Origin: Pseudobdellovibrionaceae bacterium
GTDB lineage: Bacteria > Bdellovibrionota > Bdellovibrionia > Bdellovibrionales > UBA1609
Direction: 5' to 3'
DNA length: 64,000 bases
NCBI GenBank assembly: GCA_023954155.1
Contig: JAMLIO010000006.1
Span: 62,001-126,000, forward strand
The position numbers were made by a program, and so were the translations under genes. Each line of letters opens with the position of its first letter. Within the stretch, counting starts at the first letter, position 1. This document shows positions 1 through 8,174 of this stretch, in pieces. The notes beneath the pieces were generated by a model that was not told where the DNA came from, made no database searches, and saw only the letters and a program-made list of their open reading frames with translations.

Positions 1-55
1 TTAGAGTGATGTCTTTACCCAGCTGCAATGTTTGGTCTGTCAAATAACGTCTCAT
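1..55 (-). CDS. rsmE: RsmE, 16S rRNA m3U1498 methyltransferase (partial, N-terminus only)
   Basis: Only the first 18 codons are inside the window; the gene runs off the left edge. The visible start reads MRRYLTDQTLQLGKDITL, which fits the conserved RsmE N-terminus (MRRY-x-x-D, then an L-G-x-x-x-T/L turn). Its ATG overlaps the prmA stop codon in an ATGA, so it should be translationally coupled to prmA. prmA-rsmE is a common bacterial pair, and RsmE would methylate U1498 of 16S rRNA. The call rests on 18 residues plus context. Confidence 0.7.
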   Translation of the reverse strand, partial: MRRYLTDQTLQLGKDITL

Positions 56-939
56 GATTTTTTTAATACGTAGGCCCACCACTCCTGCGAGCGCAAACTC
101 TTCACCACTGTCAAAGATCCACCTTCGATAAACTCTTTTACAAATCGAGGATTTCTTTCATCCAAAATTCCTGAAACAATCAACGTATCACTGAATGAAG
201 GAAGGATGGCATCACGAAGTTTTAATAGGACTCCATCAATAATATTGGCCACAACAATAGGATAAGGTTCTGTCACTTTAAAAATATAATTTTCATCATC
301 CACGACAAAGCGTTCTGCCAACTGGTTGAGTTCTAGGTTTTCTACACACTTCTCTCTGGCCATAGGATCAATTTCTGTGGCCACGCCTCTCTGCACCCCA
401 AGGCGGGCCATAAGTATGCTTAAAATCCCCGTGCCCGCACCCAAGTCTAAGGAGTGAGTAAAAGTTTTTCCATTTATAGCCATCTCATCATAGATCAATT
501 GCGCAACCAGCTGAGTCGTGGGATGGGTTCCCGTTCCAAATGCCAAACCTGGGTTGATACGAATCGTATGAGTGTCTGCCACAGGTGATTCTAACCATGA
601 AGGCACCACCCAATAGCCCTCCACAATTGCAAAGGCTTTATAATGTTTTTTCCACTCTTCTAACCAGTCCTTTTGTTCCTCTTCCTTCAGATCAATCTGT
701 TTACAGTGATCTTTTAAAGAAGAAAGGTCTTCTGTGCTGATCGCTTTTGAAAAGTAGGCCACGAGATTGACCTCTTCTTCATCAATGATTTCAGGATTAA
801 AATCTTCGGCAATTTGAATGAACTTTAAATTTTGAGTGATACCCTCAGCACCCAATTCAAAAAGAACTGAGCTGATGTACTCTTCATCTGTGGCTTTTAC
901 TCCGTTTAGGAGAACTTCAAAGTAAGTCTGCATCCTCAC
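52..939 (-). CDS. prmA: PrmA, ribosomal protein L11 methyltransferase
   Basis: Class I SAM-dependent methyltransferase of 295 aa, the usual PrmA length, predicted to trimethylate ribosomal protein L11 in the cytosol. Visible motifs: FGTGTHPTT at about residues 134-142, which is diagnostic for PrmA; the SAM-binding DLGAGTG at 165-171; and VANIIDG near 230, matching the NPPY-like position (NI in PrmA). The N-terminal 90 residues form the L11-recognition domain. The 5' end overlaps the 3' end of fliW by about 23 nt and the stop overlaps the rsmE start, so fliW-prmA-rsmE look co-transcribed. The start could be the second Met, two codons in. Confidence 0.95.
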   Translation of the reverse strand: MRMQTYFEVLLNGVKATDEEYISSVLFELGAEGITQNLKFIQIAEDFNPEIIDEEEVNLVAYFSKAISTEDLSSLKDHCKQIDLKEEEQKDWLEEWKKHYKAFAIVEGYWVVPSWLESPVADTHTIRINPGLAFGTGTHPTTQLVAQLIYDEMAINGKTFTHSLDLGAGTGILSILMARLGVQRGVATEIDPMAREKCVENLELNQLAERFVVDDENYIFKVTEPYPIVVANIIDGVLLKLRDAILPSFSDTLIVSGILDERNPRFVKEFIEGGSLTVVKSLRSQEWWAYVLKKS

Positions 940-1378
940 GCACTTTGTTCCTTAGCAAATCAAAAACTGGATACTGCACTTGCAGATTTTGATTGGCAAG
1001 AACAAACTGGTAGCCCATGTGTTCCCTTTTATTTATTACAATGGGAGCCTTTAAATTTGCTGTCATGCCCGTGGCTTCTGAAGCCACTCGAACCATACAG
1101 TAAAAATTGGCCTCTTGCGCGTTTGTAATGTTGAGCTTCTCACACTCATATTGTGTCAACTGCATTTGAGACATGTCTGCCACAAACCCCGCTTCAATCA
1201 CAGGAAAGGCAATGTCTTTTTGATCGCAGCTTTGCAGCCACATAAAAACGTCATCTTGTGGATCAGTGATAAATACAAATTTTTTAAAATCAGAAAAACC
1301 CAAAAGACCTTCTGGAAAAGTCACAACATCGTCTTCTGATATTTTTAATGTACCCACTAGGCTTTGAATCTCAATCAT
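917..1378 (-). CDS. fliW: FliW flagellar assembly factor, CsrA antagonist
   Basis: FliW binds CsrA and, alternatively, flagellin, so that CsrA repression is released when flagellin is scarce (known for the family). The protein starts MIEIQSLVGTL and carries the family hallmarks V-x-FPEGLLGF (about residues 20-30) and a later NLKAPIVIN. I chose the ATG at 1378 because a strong GA-rich Shine-Dalgarno (AGAGGGGG) lies just upstream. An upstream in-frame ATG at 1408 would place that SD inside the gene. It sits between csrA and prmA on the same strand and overlaps prmA by 23 nt. Confidence 0.93.
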   Translation of the reverse strand: MIEIQSLVGTLKISEDDVVTFPEGLLGFSDFKKFVFITDPQDDVFMWLQSCDQKDIAFPVIEAGFVADMSQMQLTQYECEKLNITNAQEANFYCMVRVASEATGMTANLKAPIVINKREHMGYQFVLANQNLQVQYPVFDLLRNKVREDADLL

Positions 1379-1546
1379 GCACTCATCCCCCTCTTTGTGA
1401 GTTAGCACTCCCGTAGCAATCGCCTCAATAATATGTGGTTATGAGAGCACAGGTCTTTTCAAACAACAAGTTTTTGATCGCATCCCGACGGTCTTGCGAC
1501 ATGCTCAAATGCAAAATATGGGGGTCTCAGGGTAAAATCAGGACCT

Positions 1547-1777
1547 TTAGGTGTTTTTAATTTGACGCGAGGCGCTTCTAAGAGCTTCGATGTCTGTTTT
1601 GGCAGCACTTTCGTTTTCGTCTTGAATGGATTGGTAGATCTCTTCTCTGTGGATTTTAGTTTCGCGGGGAGCTTCGATGCCTAAACGCACCTGTTTGCCT
1701 TTAAGCTGAACCACACGAATTTTGATGTGGTCATCAATGGCTATAGATTCTCCAACTTTCCTTGTCAGAACTAACAT
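1547..1777 (-). CDS. csrA: CsrA, global translational regulator
   Basis: Small RNA-binding protein of 76 aa that binds GGA motifs near ribosome-binding sites. It opens with [12 protein letters not shown] and continues with [20 protein letters not shown], the near-invariant CsrA core; RLGIEAP is the RNA-contacting strand. The C-terminal tail of about 20 residues is slightly longer than in enteric CsrA, as is common where FliW is present. It lies between flgM and fliW on the same strand, which is the flagellin-control arrangement. Confidence 0.97.
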   Translation of the reverse strand: MLVLTRKVGESIAIDDHIKIRVVQLKGKQVRLGIEAPRETKIHREEIYQSIQDENESAAKTDIEALRSASRQIKNT

Positions 1778-1815
1778 GACTCCTCCAGAACTAAGGAAAT
1801 GAATTATTCCTAGGC
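1778..1815 (-). promoter_or_regulatory. csrA leader with GGA motifs (possible autoregulation site)
   Basis: Immediately upstream of csrA the minus strand reads CTGGAGGAGTC before the ATG, a near-perfect Shine-Dalgarno containing two GGA triplets. About 20 nt further upstream a short inverted repeat (AGGAA...TTCCT) presents another AGGA. CsrA-type proteins bind GGA in and near ribosome-binding sites, so autorepression is plausible. This is inference from sequence only. Confidence 0.4.
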
Positions 1816-1835
1816 GTTTAAGAAGTCAACAACAG

Positions 1836-2087
1836 TCATGGCTCCTCTGTAGTTTTCGAATTTTTTTCAATCACCAGATGTGGTGAGGATGGTCTCTCTT
1901 CTGACTCAGACTCTTCTTGTATCTCATCAAAATTTTCTTTGGATAGCCACGAGTCGGCAATCTCTTGAGCGGAAACTTTGTACTCACCAGCATCAATCAT
2001 TTTTTGTAAACGCATAAGACGCTCTTCACGCTGTCTTTTTTCATCCAAATCCACGACCTTAGGCTGGTTCTCTTTTTCTAAGTCCAT
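1836..2087 (-). CDS. flgM: FlgM-like anti-sigma-28 factor
   Basis: An 83-aa acidic, low-complexity protein with no signal peptide. Its centre reads ...MIDAGEYKVSAQEIADSWL..., matching the FlgM core pattern (Y-x-V-x-x-x-x-I-A-x-x-L) that contacts the flagellar sigma factor. FlgM-family members are short, charged and weakly conserved, and this one also lies directly upstream of csrA-fliW on the same strand, which supports the call. FlgM would hold sigma-28 inactive until the flagellar hook is complete. It could instead be an unrelated small acidic protein. Confidence 0.6.
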   Translation of the reverse strand: MDLEKENQPKVVDLDEKRQREERLMRLQKMIDAGEYKVSAQEIADSWLSKENFDEIQEESESEERPSSPHLVIEKNSKTTEEP

Positions 2088-2161
2088 TGCTGTCAGTTTA
2101 ACATCGAGTTTTTCAAATGAATACGGTAAAAGCGTGGCCTTCTTTGCAATTTTTTCATAGA

Positions 2162-3076
2162 ATGATTTTTGTGAAACGGCTCTGCATCTCTTTCTTTTTG
2201 ATCTTTAGCTTGGCTTGGACTGCTGAAGCCAGTGTGCCTTCGTCTAAAGGTTTTGGAGATTTAGGTCGTCGCTCTCAGAACGAAACCATTCGTTTTGACA
2301 TTCCCATCACTTATAACAGTCATGTTTCTAAATGGGTGAAGTACTTTCAGAACAGCGGGCGAAAGTGGTTTCAAGTGTGGTTGGATCGCTCTGCCAGCTA
2401 TATCCCTCACATTCATCGCCTGCTGGATAAAAGAAATTTACCTCGAGACTTGGCGTATCTGGCCATGATTGAAAGCGGTTACTCTTCACAAGCCATCAGC
2501 AGTGCCTCTGCTGTGGGATACTGGCAGTTCATGTTACCGACAGCTAAGCGGTATGGCTTAAAACATAGCTGGTGGATTGATGAGCGCCGAGACATCATCA
2601 AGAGCACTTGGGCCGCCTCTCAGTACCTCAATGATTTAAACAAAGAGTTCAACTCTTGGTACCTTGCTGCTTCGGCCTATAATATGGGGGAAACCCGTCT
2701 GCGTCGTTTAGTGAAAAAATACAAGTCCACCGACTTTTGGGTTCTGTCCAAACAACGCGACTTCCCTAAAGAGACTCGCGACTATGTGCCTAAACTGATT
2801 GCAGCCACCATGATTGCTAAAGCCCCTCACCTTTACGGTTTTAAAGCTCCAGATGGGAAAGCTTTAGAGTACAACTACTTCTATGTTCCAGGTGGCACAG
2901 ACCTCTTTCGTTTAGCTGAACATTTAAAAATTGAACGACGAGCTTTGTTAAAACTCAACCCCGAACTTTTACACGGTATTGTGCCTAAAGAGATTCCTTC
3001 CCACCGCATCCGCATTCCCTTGGGTTCCGCCAAACAGGTTGCAGCATATATCAACGTGCGCCAAGGTCATTTATAA
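2162..3076 (+). CDS. Lytic murein transglycosylase, MltD/Slt type, exported
   Basis: Exported enzyme expected to cleave the MurNAc-GlcNAc bond of peptidoglycan. The start at 2162 gives a typical signal peptide (MIFVKRLCISFFLIFSLAW...AEAS). The SLT domain follows: IHRLLDKRNLPRDLAYLAMIESGY contains the catalytic Glu in AMIES, then SAVGYWQFMLPTAKRYGL and ASAYNMGE, all family motifs. The last 60 residues (DLFRLAEHLKIERRALLKLNPEL, then IRIPLG) look like a degenerate LysM-type wall-binding domain. It is divergent from flgM. The upstream ATG at 2117 would precede the signal peptide and is unlikely. Confidence 0.88.
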   Translation: MIFVKRLCISFFLIFSLAWTAEASVPSSKGFGDLGRRSQNETIRFDIPITYNSHVSKWVKYFQNSGRKWFQVWLDRSASYIPHIHRLLDKRNLPRDLAYLAMIESGYSSQAISSASAVGYWQFMLPTAKRYGLKHSWWIDERRDIIKSTWAASQYLNDLNKEFNSWYLAASAYNMGETRLRRLVKKYKSTDFWVLSKQRDFPKETRDYVPKLIAATMIAKAPHLYGFKAPDGKALEYNYFYVPGGTDLFRLAEHLKIERRALLKLNPELLHGIVPKEIPSHRIRIPLGSAKQVAAYINVRQGHL

Positions 3077-3161
3077 ACGCCAAACTCAGTGCTACACTTC
3101 GTTGTGACCTCTAGTGGGCCGCAGTCTAAAATGGATTTTCATTTTATATGGGTAGGAAGCT

Positions 3162-4355
3162 ATGATTGTTAAAAAATATGGTGGAAGTGCTTTGGCCTCA
3201 CCTCAACACATCGAAAACATCGCCCAACATATTGCTTCAGAATATAAAAAAAATCCTGAACCCACTTTGATCGTGGTCAGCGCTATGGGTGAAACCACCA
3301 ATGAACTTTTAAAACTGGGACATGAACTGTCCCATCGCGCTCCTGCCCGAGAGCTAGATATGTTGATCTCTGCTGGAGAGCGCATCAGTATGGCCTTGAT
3401 GAGCATTGCATTGCAAAAGCACGGATGTCCATCTATTAGCTTTACAGGAAGCCAAGCAGGCATCATGACGTCTTCCAAACACGGGTATGCTTATATCCAT
3501 GAGATCAAACCCATCCGCGTGGACGAAGAGCTTAAGAAAAATAAAATTGTGGTGATCGCGGGATTTCAAGGTGTTGATCCCTTAACTAAAGAGGTGACCA
3601 CCTTAGGGCGCGGTGGAACAGACACCACTGCCGTGGCTCTTGCCGCCCACTACAAGGCTAGGTCGTGTGAACTGTATAAGGATGTGGCAGGTATTTTGAC
3701 TGCTCCTCCTCAACTTGTTCCACAAACTCAATTGATTCCTCACATGCACTATGATGAGTTGCTCTCTTTGTGTTATTGGGGATCGAAGGTGGTTCAACAC
3801 AGAGCGGTTGAATTGGCTAAACGTTTTTCTGTTCCTCTTAAGATTGGCTCGTGGAAAGACCATCGCATTGGAACCCTTATTAACAACGACATAGGAAAAA
3901 ATAAAACTATGGAATCCGTAAATATAAATGCCATCAGCATCTTTGAACCCATTTTAACCGTTTCTTATCGTCTGCCTTTAGATCAAGCGATCTGTAAACT
4001 GATGGATGTGTCTCGAACCTTGGACATTCCTTTCCCGATACTTGTAGCCTCTACTGCGGCAGGAGAAGGCTCAAGACTGATGGTCACTGGACACAAAGAC
4101 TGGATTGGAGATCTATTCACCCAACTTCAAAGCGAAGCTGATATTGAAAAGGTCGTCTCTGATCATGTCGGCATCATGATTCAAGGCATGGGGTTAGAAA
4201 ACGGAACAGCCTTAGTCAGCCTGATTCAAAAGCTACAAGAAGCCCAAGTGCAAATTGATAAGATTCTTAAAGACCCACAAGGAATTTTATTTTCTTTCCC
4301 CCATTCAGAAAAAGAAAAGGCCTTAGAAATTCTAAAGCCTACGGGCAACTTCTAA
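3162..4355 (+). CDS. lysC: Aspartate kinase
   Basis: First committed step of the aspartate-family amino acids (Lys, Met, Thr, diaminopimelate): phosphorylation of aspartate. The N-terminus VKKYGGSAL is the kinase K-x-GG-x-S motif, FTGSQAGI and TLGRGGTDTTAVALA are further family motifs, and the C-terminal 130 residues form the ACT regulatory region. At 397 aa it is a typical monofunctional enzyme. The partner asd lies far away at 36.6 kb. A GGTAGGAAG Shine-Dalgarno precedes the ATG. Confidence 0.95.
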   Translation: MIVKKYGGSALASPQHIENIAQHIASEYKKNPEPTLIVVSAMGETTNELLKLGHELSHRAPARELDMLISAGERISMALMSIALQKHGCPSISFTGSQAGIMTSSKHGYAYIHEIKPIRVDEELKKNKIVVIAGFQGVDPLTKEVTTLGRGGTDTTAVALAAHYKARSCELYKDVAGILTAPPQLVPQTQLIPHMHYDELLSLCYWGSKVVQHRAVELAKRFSVPLKIGSWKDHRIGTLINNDIGKNKTMESVNINAISIFEPILTVSYRLPLDQAICKLMDVSRTLDIPFPILVASTAAGEGSRLMVTGHKDWIGDLFTQLQSEADIEKVVSDHVGIMIQGMGLENGTALVSLIQKLQEAQVQIDKILKDPQGILFSFPHSEKEKALEILKPTGNF

Positions 4356-4376
4356 CTCAAAAGTATTTGAGTTAGA
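4351..4376. terminator. Convergent hairpin between lysC and the lipoprotein gene
   Basis: A perfect 11-bp stem (TCTAACTCAAA / TTTGAGTTAGA) with a 4-nt loop spans both stop codons of two convergent genes. There is no long T tract, so it is a modest candidate for a bidirectional terminator or mRNA 3'-end stabiliser. Confidence 0.5.
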
Positions 4377-4821
4377 ACAAAGCTAACTGATCTCGCTCAC
4401 ACTCCTTGAAGGTTTTAACTTCTTCAAGCAAGTCCGTTTTTAAAGTTTGTTTAGTGTCATCTAGGGTGAACTTCACCACACCCAGACCGTAACACTCCAT
4501 CACATTTTCTTGTGAGGTCAGACTACAATTCAAAACATTTTGCTGTCGTTGGGGAGGGTTCACAAACGCGGATCTGGTGAGGGCTGTCACATATATATAA
4601 CCAGGTTGAGTAAGGTCTAATTTCACAAGCGAGGGAACCACTCCCACAGGCGCTCCAAAAGCAATCTGAGCACTGGCACACCACTGTTTGGACATCACCA
4701 CTGCTTCATTAGTGGTGAACTCTCTTTCTTCTTCTTCTTTTACAGGATCACAACCCAAAGTCAGACTTAAAGCAAAAAAGATAAACATCGTATAAATGAG
4801 TTTTTTTAAGTTAAGGAACAT
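4372..4821 (-). CDS. Small putative lipoprotein, function unknown
   Basis: About 149 aa. The start at 4821 is chosen because AAGGAGG lies 6 nt upstream; the signal sequence then reads MFLNLKKLIYTMFIFFALSLTLGC, with a lipobox (LTLGC) giving a lipidated Cys. After it comes an acidic EEEERE stretch and a globular region with five cysteines (C-x-S-A-Q-I, NCSL, ECYGLG, FKECE), possibly disulfide-bonded in the periplasm. I do not recognise the family. It is convergent with lysC and upstream of palindrome E1. Confidence 0.6.
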   Translation of the reverse strand: MFLNLKKLIYTMFIFFALSLTLGCDPVKEEEEREFTTNEAVVMSKQWCASAQIAFGAPVGVVPSLVKLDLTQPGYIYVTALTRSAFVNPPQRQQNVLNCSLTSQENVMECYGLGVVKFTLDDTKQTLKTDLLEEVKTFKECERDQLALF

Positions 4822-4970
4822 CGAACGCCTCCTTGCTGATTCAAAGAACGCCATTAGGAACTCTTCAATTTAATGCTAGGGGGTTGGTGCGGAAAGTGCA
4901 ACTTAAATCTAAATTTACAATTTGATTACACATCTCACCTTACAGCTAACTCTCTGAATAGGCAGCTGCC

Positions 4971-5115
4971 ATTTGGAAGGTCTTTAGAAGAGATATCTCT
5001 CTAACAATAGGCACGCCCATCCATGGGCTCTTCCAGTATTTGCCCTGCGGGCAAAACGCGTCACGCTTACTGGAGGCCTATTCTTAGAGAGATCTCTTCT
5101 AAAGACCTTCCAAAT
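4971..5115 (+). repeat. Structured palindrome E1 (nested-hairpin core in long arms)
   Basis: The left arm 4971-5010 (40 nt) pairs with the right arm 5078-5115 (38 nt) with one mismatch and a 2-nt bulge. The 67-nt core 5011-5077 folds into hairpin H1 (5015-5028, GCCCA/TGGGC), an enclosing stem CCAGTA/TACTGG (5033-5038 with 5068-5073), H2 (5039-5055, TTTGCCC/GGGCAAA) and H3 (5058-5066, GCG-TCA-CGC). The core is identical to that of E2 on the other strand and homologous to E3. It has no T tract and no coding potential I trust. Confidence 0.9.
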
Positions 5116-5474
5116 AGCAACGCCAGTGTGATTGTGTTTAAAGCGGGATAATGAATCTTTATTTAAAAAATCCTGAGTAGGAAATTTTATTCCTTCTGAC
5201 TGGATGAAGATTGGGGGAAGGTCAATAAAGGGTGTCAATATTTTTTGCTTAGAAAGTCAGCAATATAGATTGTAAAGGAAAATTAAATGAAAACAACAAA
5301 AGACAGTGGGCCCTCTGAATTTGAAATGAAAAATAGGAAGTCTGTAAGTTTTCGCAAGCCTTATATTGAACGTGCTTAGTTTTTTAATTTTGTTGATGAT
5401 ATAAATAACCAAATAGGACAACGGCGCAGAGACAGCTATATCCCGACTTAAACACAATCACACAGGCAGTTGTT
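5116..5474. other. Spacer between inverted palindromes E1 and E2
   Basis: About 360 nt, AT-rich. Both edges carry an inverted copy of GTGTGATTGTGTTTAA followed by a CGGGATA-like box (near 5126-5152 and 5431-5464), so the E1/E2 homology extends inward past the arms. The only coding candidate is the 30-codon ORF at 5287-5379. The whole unit resembles a small non-autonomous element with long terminal inverted repeats. Confidence 0.55.
5287..5379 (+). CDS. Possible 30-aa small protein between E1 and E2
   Basis: ATG at 5287 with a good Shine-Dalgarno (AAAGGA at 5274-5279, 7-nt spacing) opens a 30-codon frame starting MKTTKDSGPSEFEMKNRK and ending ...PYIERA. It is basic, with no membrane segment or known motif. 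It lies wholly inside the E1-E2 spacer. It may be cargo of the element, a remnant, or chance; the ribosome-binding site is the main support. Confidence 0.3.
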   Translation: MKTTKDSGPSEFEMKNRKSVSFRKPYIERA

Positions 5475-5621
5475 GTTTGGAAGGTCTTTAGAAGAGATAT
5501 CTCCCTAACAAGAGGCCTCCAGTAAGCGTGACGCGTTTTGCCCGCAGGGCAAATACTGGAAGAGCCCATGGATGGGCGTGCCTCTTGTTAGGGAGATATC
5601 TCTTCTAAAGACCTTCCAAAC
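5475..5621 (-). repeat. Structured palindrome E2 (inverted copy of E1)
   Basis: The 40-nt arms 5475-5514 and 5582-5621 are perfectly complementary. The 67-nt core 5515-5581 is the exact reverse complement of the E1 core. The arms are related to those of E1 but differ at paired positions (for example CTCTCTAACAATAG in E1 versus CTCCCTAACAAGAG in E2), and each change is matched in the opposite arm, so pairing is kept. It lies about 160 nt downstream of the recA stop. Confidence 0.9.
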
Positions 5622-5646
5622 AGCAACACCGCCCCACATCTTCGTC

Positions 5647-5677
5647 AAAAAAAAAGAGACCCGAAGTGGATCTCTTT
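5647..5677 (-). terminator. Rho-independent terminator of recA
   Basis: On the minus strand, AAAGAGATCC pairs with GGGTCTCTTT (10 pairs including one U-G) around a 5-nt loop, followed directly by a run of about nine T. It lies roughly 105 nt past the recA stop. Confidence 0.85.
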
Positions 5678-5781
5678 AATACTTGATCTTGGATTTTTTC
5701 CTCATCAACACATAAAAACGGCTAGGTGCAATTCCGATTAGGCCCCCCCCTTTGCAGACGAAGCACCTATGGCAATCGTGC

Positions 5782-6912
5782 TTAGTTTTTCTTTGCGCGC
5801 TTGCTGGATTCTTTTGCCAGTGCGTCTTTCATGTCATCTAAATTAGGCTCAGCCACCACGGCGTCATCTGTCGCCGTAGCTTCGCTGACTTCTAGGTTGG
5901 CACCAATTCCGTAAGAAGATAAAACTTTTGATTTTACTTCTTCTCTGATAGCAGGGTTGTCTTTAAGGAATTGTTTTACGTTTTCACGGCCTTGACCTAA
6001 ACGCTCACCCTCATAGCTGAACCATGCGCCCGCTTTATCAATGATATTTTTTTGAACAGCAAGATCAATGATGTCACCTTCTAAAGAAATACCTTCGTTA
6101 TACATCAAATCAAATTCCACTTTAGCAAATGGGGGTGCCAGTTTGTTTTTTACCACTTTTACAGCTGTACGGTTGCCCACTACGTCCTCACCGTTTTTAA
6201 TGGCACCCACACGGCGCACATCTAAACGCACTGAAGAGTAAAACTTTAAAGCGTTACCACCAGTTGTGGTTTCAGGGTTACCAAACATCACACCAATTTT
6301 CATACGGATTTGGTTAATGAAAATCACCATGGTGTTACTTCTATTGATCACAGCAGTTAATTTTCTTAAAGCCTGAGACATTAAACGCGCTTGTAGACCC
6401 ATGTGACTGTCACCCATGTCGCCTTCGATCTCTGCTTTCGGAGTCAAAGCCGCAACCGAGTCCACAACTAAGATGTCTACTGCACCTGAACGAACTAAAG
6501 TTTCAGTGATCTCTAGAGCTTGTTCACCTGTGTCAGGTTGAGAGACCAACATTTCTTCGATGTTCACACCTAATTTCTTAGCGTAGTTGATGTCCAAAGC
6601 GTGCTCGGCATCCACGAAAGCCACAGTGCCCCCGTTCTTTTGGCATTGAGCAATAGTAGATAACGCCAAAGTGGTTTTACCCGAACTTTCTGGTCCATAA
6701 ATTTCAACGATACGTCCTTTAGGTAGGCCGCCAGTTCCAAGACCCACATCTAAGGCCAAAGAACCTGTACTGATAAAAGAGATCCCGTCATGAATTTTAG
6801 CGTCTCCGCCAAGCTTCATGATTGAGCCTTTGCCAAATTGCTTTTCAATTGCAGCTACTGCAAGATCTAAAGCCTTCGCTTTTTCTGAGACATTTTTTTG
6901 AGCGTCTTTCAT
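5782..6912 (-). CDS. recA: RecA recombinase
   Basis: Homologous recombination and SOS coprotease, 376 aa. Walker A GPESSGKT is at residues 73-80; [11 protein letters not shown] is the Walker B strand; [24 protein letters not shown] covers loop L1/L2 signatures; the C-terminus is acidic then basic, as usual. An AAGGGG Shine-Dalgarno precedes the ATG. cinA lies 30 nt upstream on the same strand, so transcription probably enters through cinA. I did not find an obvious LexA box. recX is divergent and 1.3 kb away instead of directly downstream. Confidence 0.98.
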   Translation of the reverse strand: MKDAQKNVSEKAKALDLAVAAIEKQFGKGSIMKLGGDAKIHDGISFISTGSLALDVGLGTGGLPKGRIVEIYGPESSGKTTLALSTIAQCQKNGGTVAFVDAEHALDINYAKKLGVNIEEMLVSQPDTGEQALEITETLVRSGAVDILVVDSVAALTPKAEIEGDMGDSHMGLQARLMSQALRKLTAVINRSNTMVIFINQIRMKIGVMFGNPETTTGGNALKFYSSVRLDVRRVGAIKNGEDVVGNRTAVKVVKNKLAPPFAKVEFDLMYNEGISLEGDIIDLAVQKNIIDKAGAWFSYEGERLGQGRENVKQFLKDNPAIREEVKSKVLSSYGIGANLEVSEATATDDAVVAEPNLDDMKDALAKESSKRAKKN

Positions 6913-6942
6913 TATGCAACCCCTTTATGTGTTGTTAAGATT

Positions 6943-7437
6943 TTAATTTTGTAAAACTTCGTCTAATAAGGCCCATGCTCGCTTTGCGGCTTCTTGTTGT
7001 ATCTCTTCGCGAGAAAGGGTCTTACCATTAGAGCCTGTAAAGATATGTCTTTCAACCTTTTCAAAGCCTGGACCAACCACAGCAATGAAAACTAAGCCCA
7101 CAGGCTTTGACGCTGTACCGCCACTCGGACCCGCAAGGCCTGTAACACTGAGTGCCACATGCACATTCAGCACTTGCCTTGCCCCTTCTGCCATCATTTT
7201 AGCCACTGGCGCGCTCTCTGCACTGTGGGTTTTGAGCAGAGCATAAGGCACGGCCAAAACTTCTTCTTTGACCAAGCTGCTATAGGACACCACCGCACCC
7301 TTATAAATTTCAGAAACTCCAGGGATTTGAGCCGCCTGATAGGACACAAGTCCCCCCGTGCAGCTTTCAGCAAAACCCAAAGTCCATTGTCTTTTCTTAA
7401 AAGCGGCAATGACTTGATGTTGTAAAGACTGTGACAA
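6943..7437 (-). CDS. CinA C-terminal domain protein (nicotinamide-nucleotide amidohydrolase)
   Basis: 164 aa, corresponding to the CinA C-terminal (PncC) domain alone, without the N-terminal MoCF-like domain. Motifs: AESCTGGLVSYQAAQIPGVS at about residues 24-43, YKGAVVSYS, and ALSVTGLAGPSGGTASKPVGLV, all typical. The family deamidates nicotinamide mononucleotide to nicotinic acid mononucleotide for NAD recycling. It is placed directly upstream of recA, a widespread pairing. Confidence 0.93.
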   Translation of the reverse strand: MSQSLQHQVIAAFKKRQWTLGFAESCTGGLVSYQAAQIPGVSEIYKGAVVSYSSLVKEEVLAVPYALLKTHSAESAPVAKMMAEGARQVLNVHVALSVTGLAGPSGGTASKPVGLVFIAVVGPGFEKVERHIFTGSNGKTLSREEIQQEAAKRAWALLDEVLQN

Positions 7438-7547
7438 GACTCCTCCGTTTTTTTCTTTTGAGATATTCTTAAACCCGCAGACCCTATAGTTTTAAACCTG
7501 AAGCCCTTAAAGCTTTTGATGCGTTTGGCAAACTCTTCTGCCCGCTC

Positions 7548-8054
7548 TTAACCTATAGGCCACCCATTTAACCACCCATTGGGCAAAATCAGGAAATGAA
7601 ATAGCATATTGGCAATAAAGCCCGCGACAATGTCATCACTCATCACTCCCGCGGCCCCTGGTACTTTTTTATCAAAAATAGAAATAGGTGGTGGTTTTAA
7701 AATGTCTAAAACACGAAACATTAAAAAACCCACCAAAAGCGCAAGAGGAGTCACAGGGACCAGAAAAAAAGTGACCAAAATCCCCACCACTTCATCCACA
7801 ACCACCTCTTTGGGGTCTTGGTTGTCAGGATTTTTATGCAAGTACATGGCTGTGATCCACAATGACAGAGCCAAAAACAGCAAAGTAAGAACCATATAAA
7901 TCTCAGCACCAAGAGCCGCCAAAAGAATCACAAACGGAATCGTGCCTAAGCTGCCCCAAGTCCCAGGAGCTTTAGGGATACAACCCAGTCCTCCAAAGGT
8001 GACAAAGATCTTGATATAATCTACGTCTGAAGATGATTTTTGATTGTGTTGCAT
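7548..8054 (-). CDS. pgpA: Phosphatidylglycerophosphatase A
   Basis: 168-aa inner-membrane enzyme converting phosphatidylglycerol phosphate to phosphatidylglycerol. APGTWGSLGTIP near residues 29-40, VVDEVVG and the later MSDDIVAG are the PgpA metal-binding and catalytic signatures; three to four hydrophobic segments lie between them. It is upstream of cinA-recA on the same strand, in the common order pgpA-cinA-recA. Confidence 0.93.
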   Translation of the reverse strand: MQHNQKSSSDVDYIKIFVTFGGLGCIPKAPGTWGSLGTIPFVILLAALGAEIYMVLTLLFLALSLWITAMYLHKNPDNQDPKEVVVDEVVGILVTFFLVPVTPLALLVGFLMFRVLDILKPPPISIFDKKVPGAAGVMSDDIVAGFIANMLFHFLILPNGWLNGWPIG

Positions 8055-8174
8055 TTCGTCTCGCCTGTTTACTCTTGCTGACCCATAAACCCCAATGATG
8101 GAAAGTGCTGATTTTTTTGCGTTTTTGGGTTTATTTTATTTCACTTTCACAATTTGTTGATTATACCTTAAGAC

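Noticed and set aside
4984-5238. 84-aa minus-strand ORF over E1
   Set aside because: It consists of the palindrome arms and core read through and continues into the spacer; no ribosome-binding site and the sequence is explained by the repeat.
5384-5569. 61-aa minus-strand ORF over E2
   Set aside because: Same reason: read-through of the E2 core, which also gives similar peptide stretches at E1.
5723-5769. Inverted repeat TAGGTGC / GCACCTA beside recA
   Set aside because: Only 7 bp with a 33-nt loop; likely chance, and a better terminator lies further downstream.
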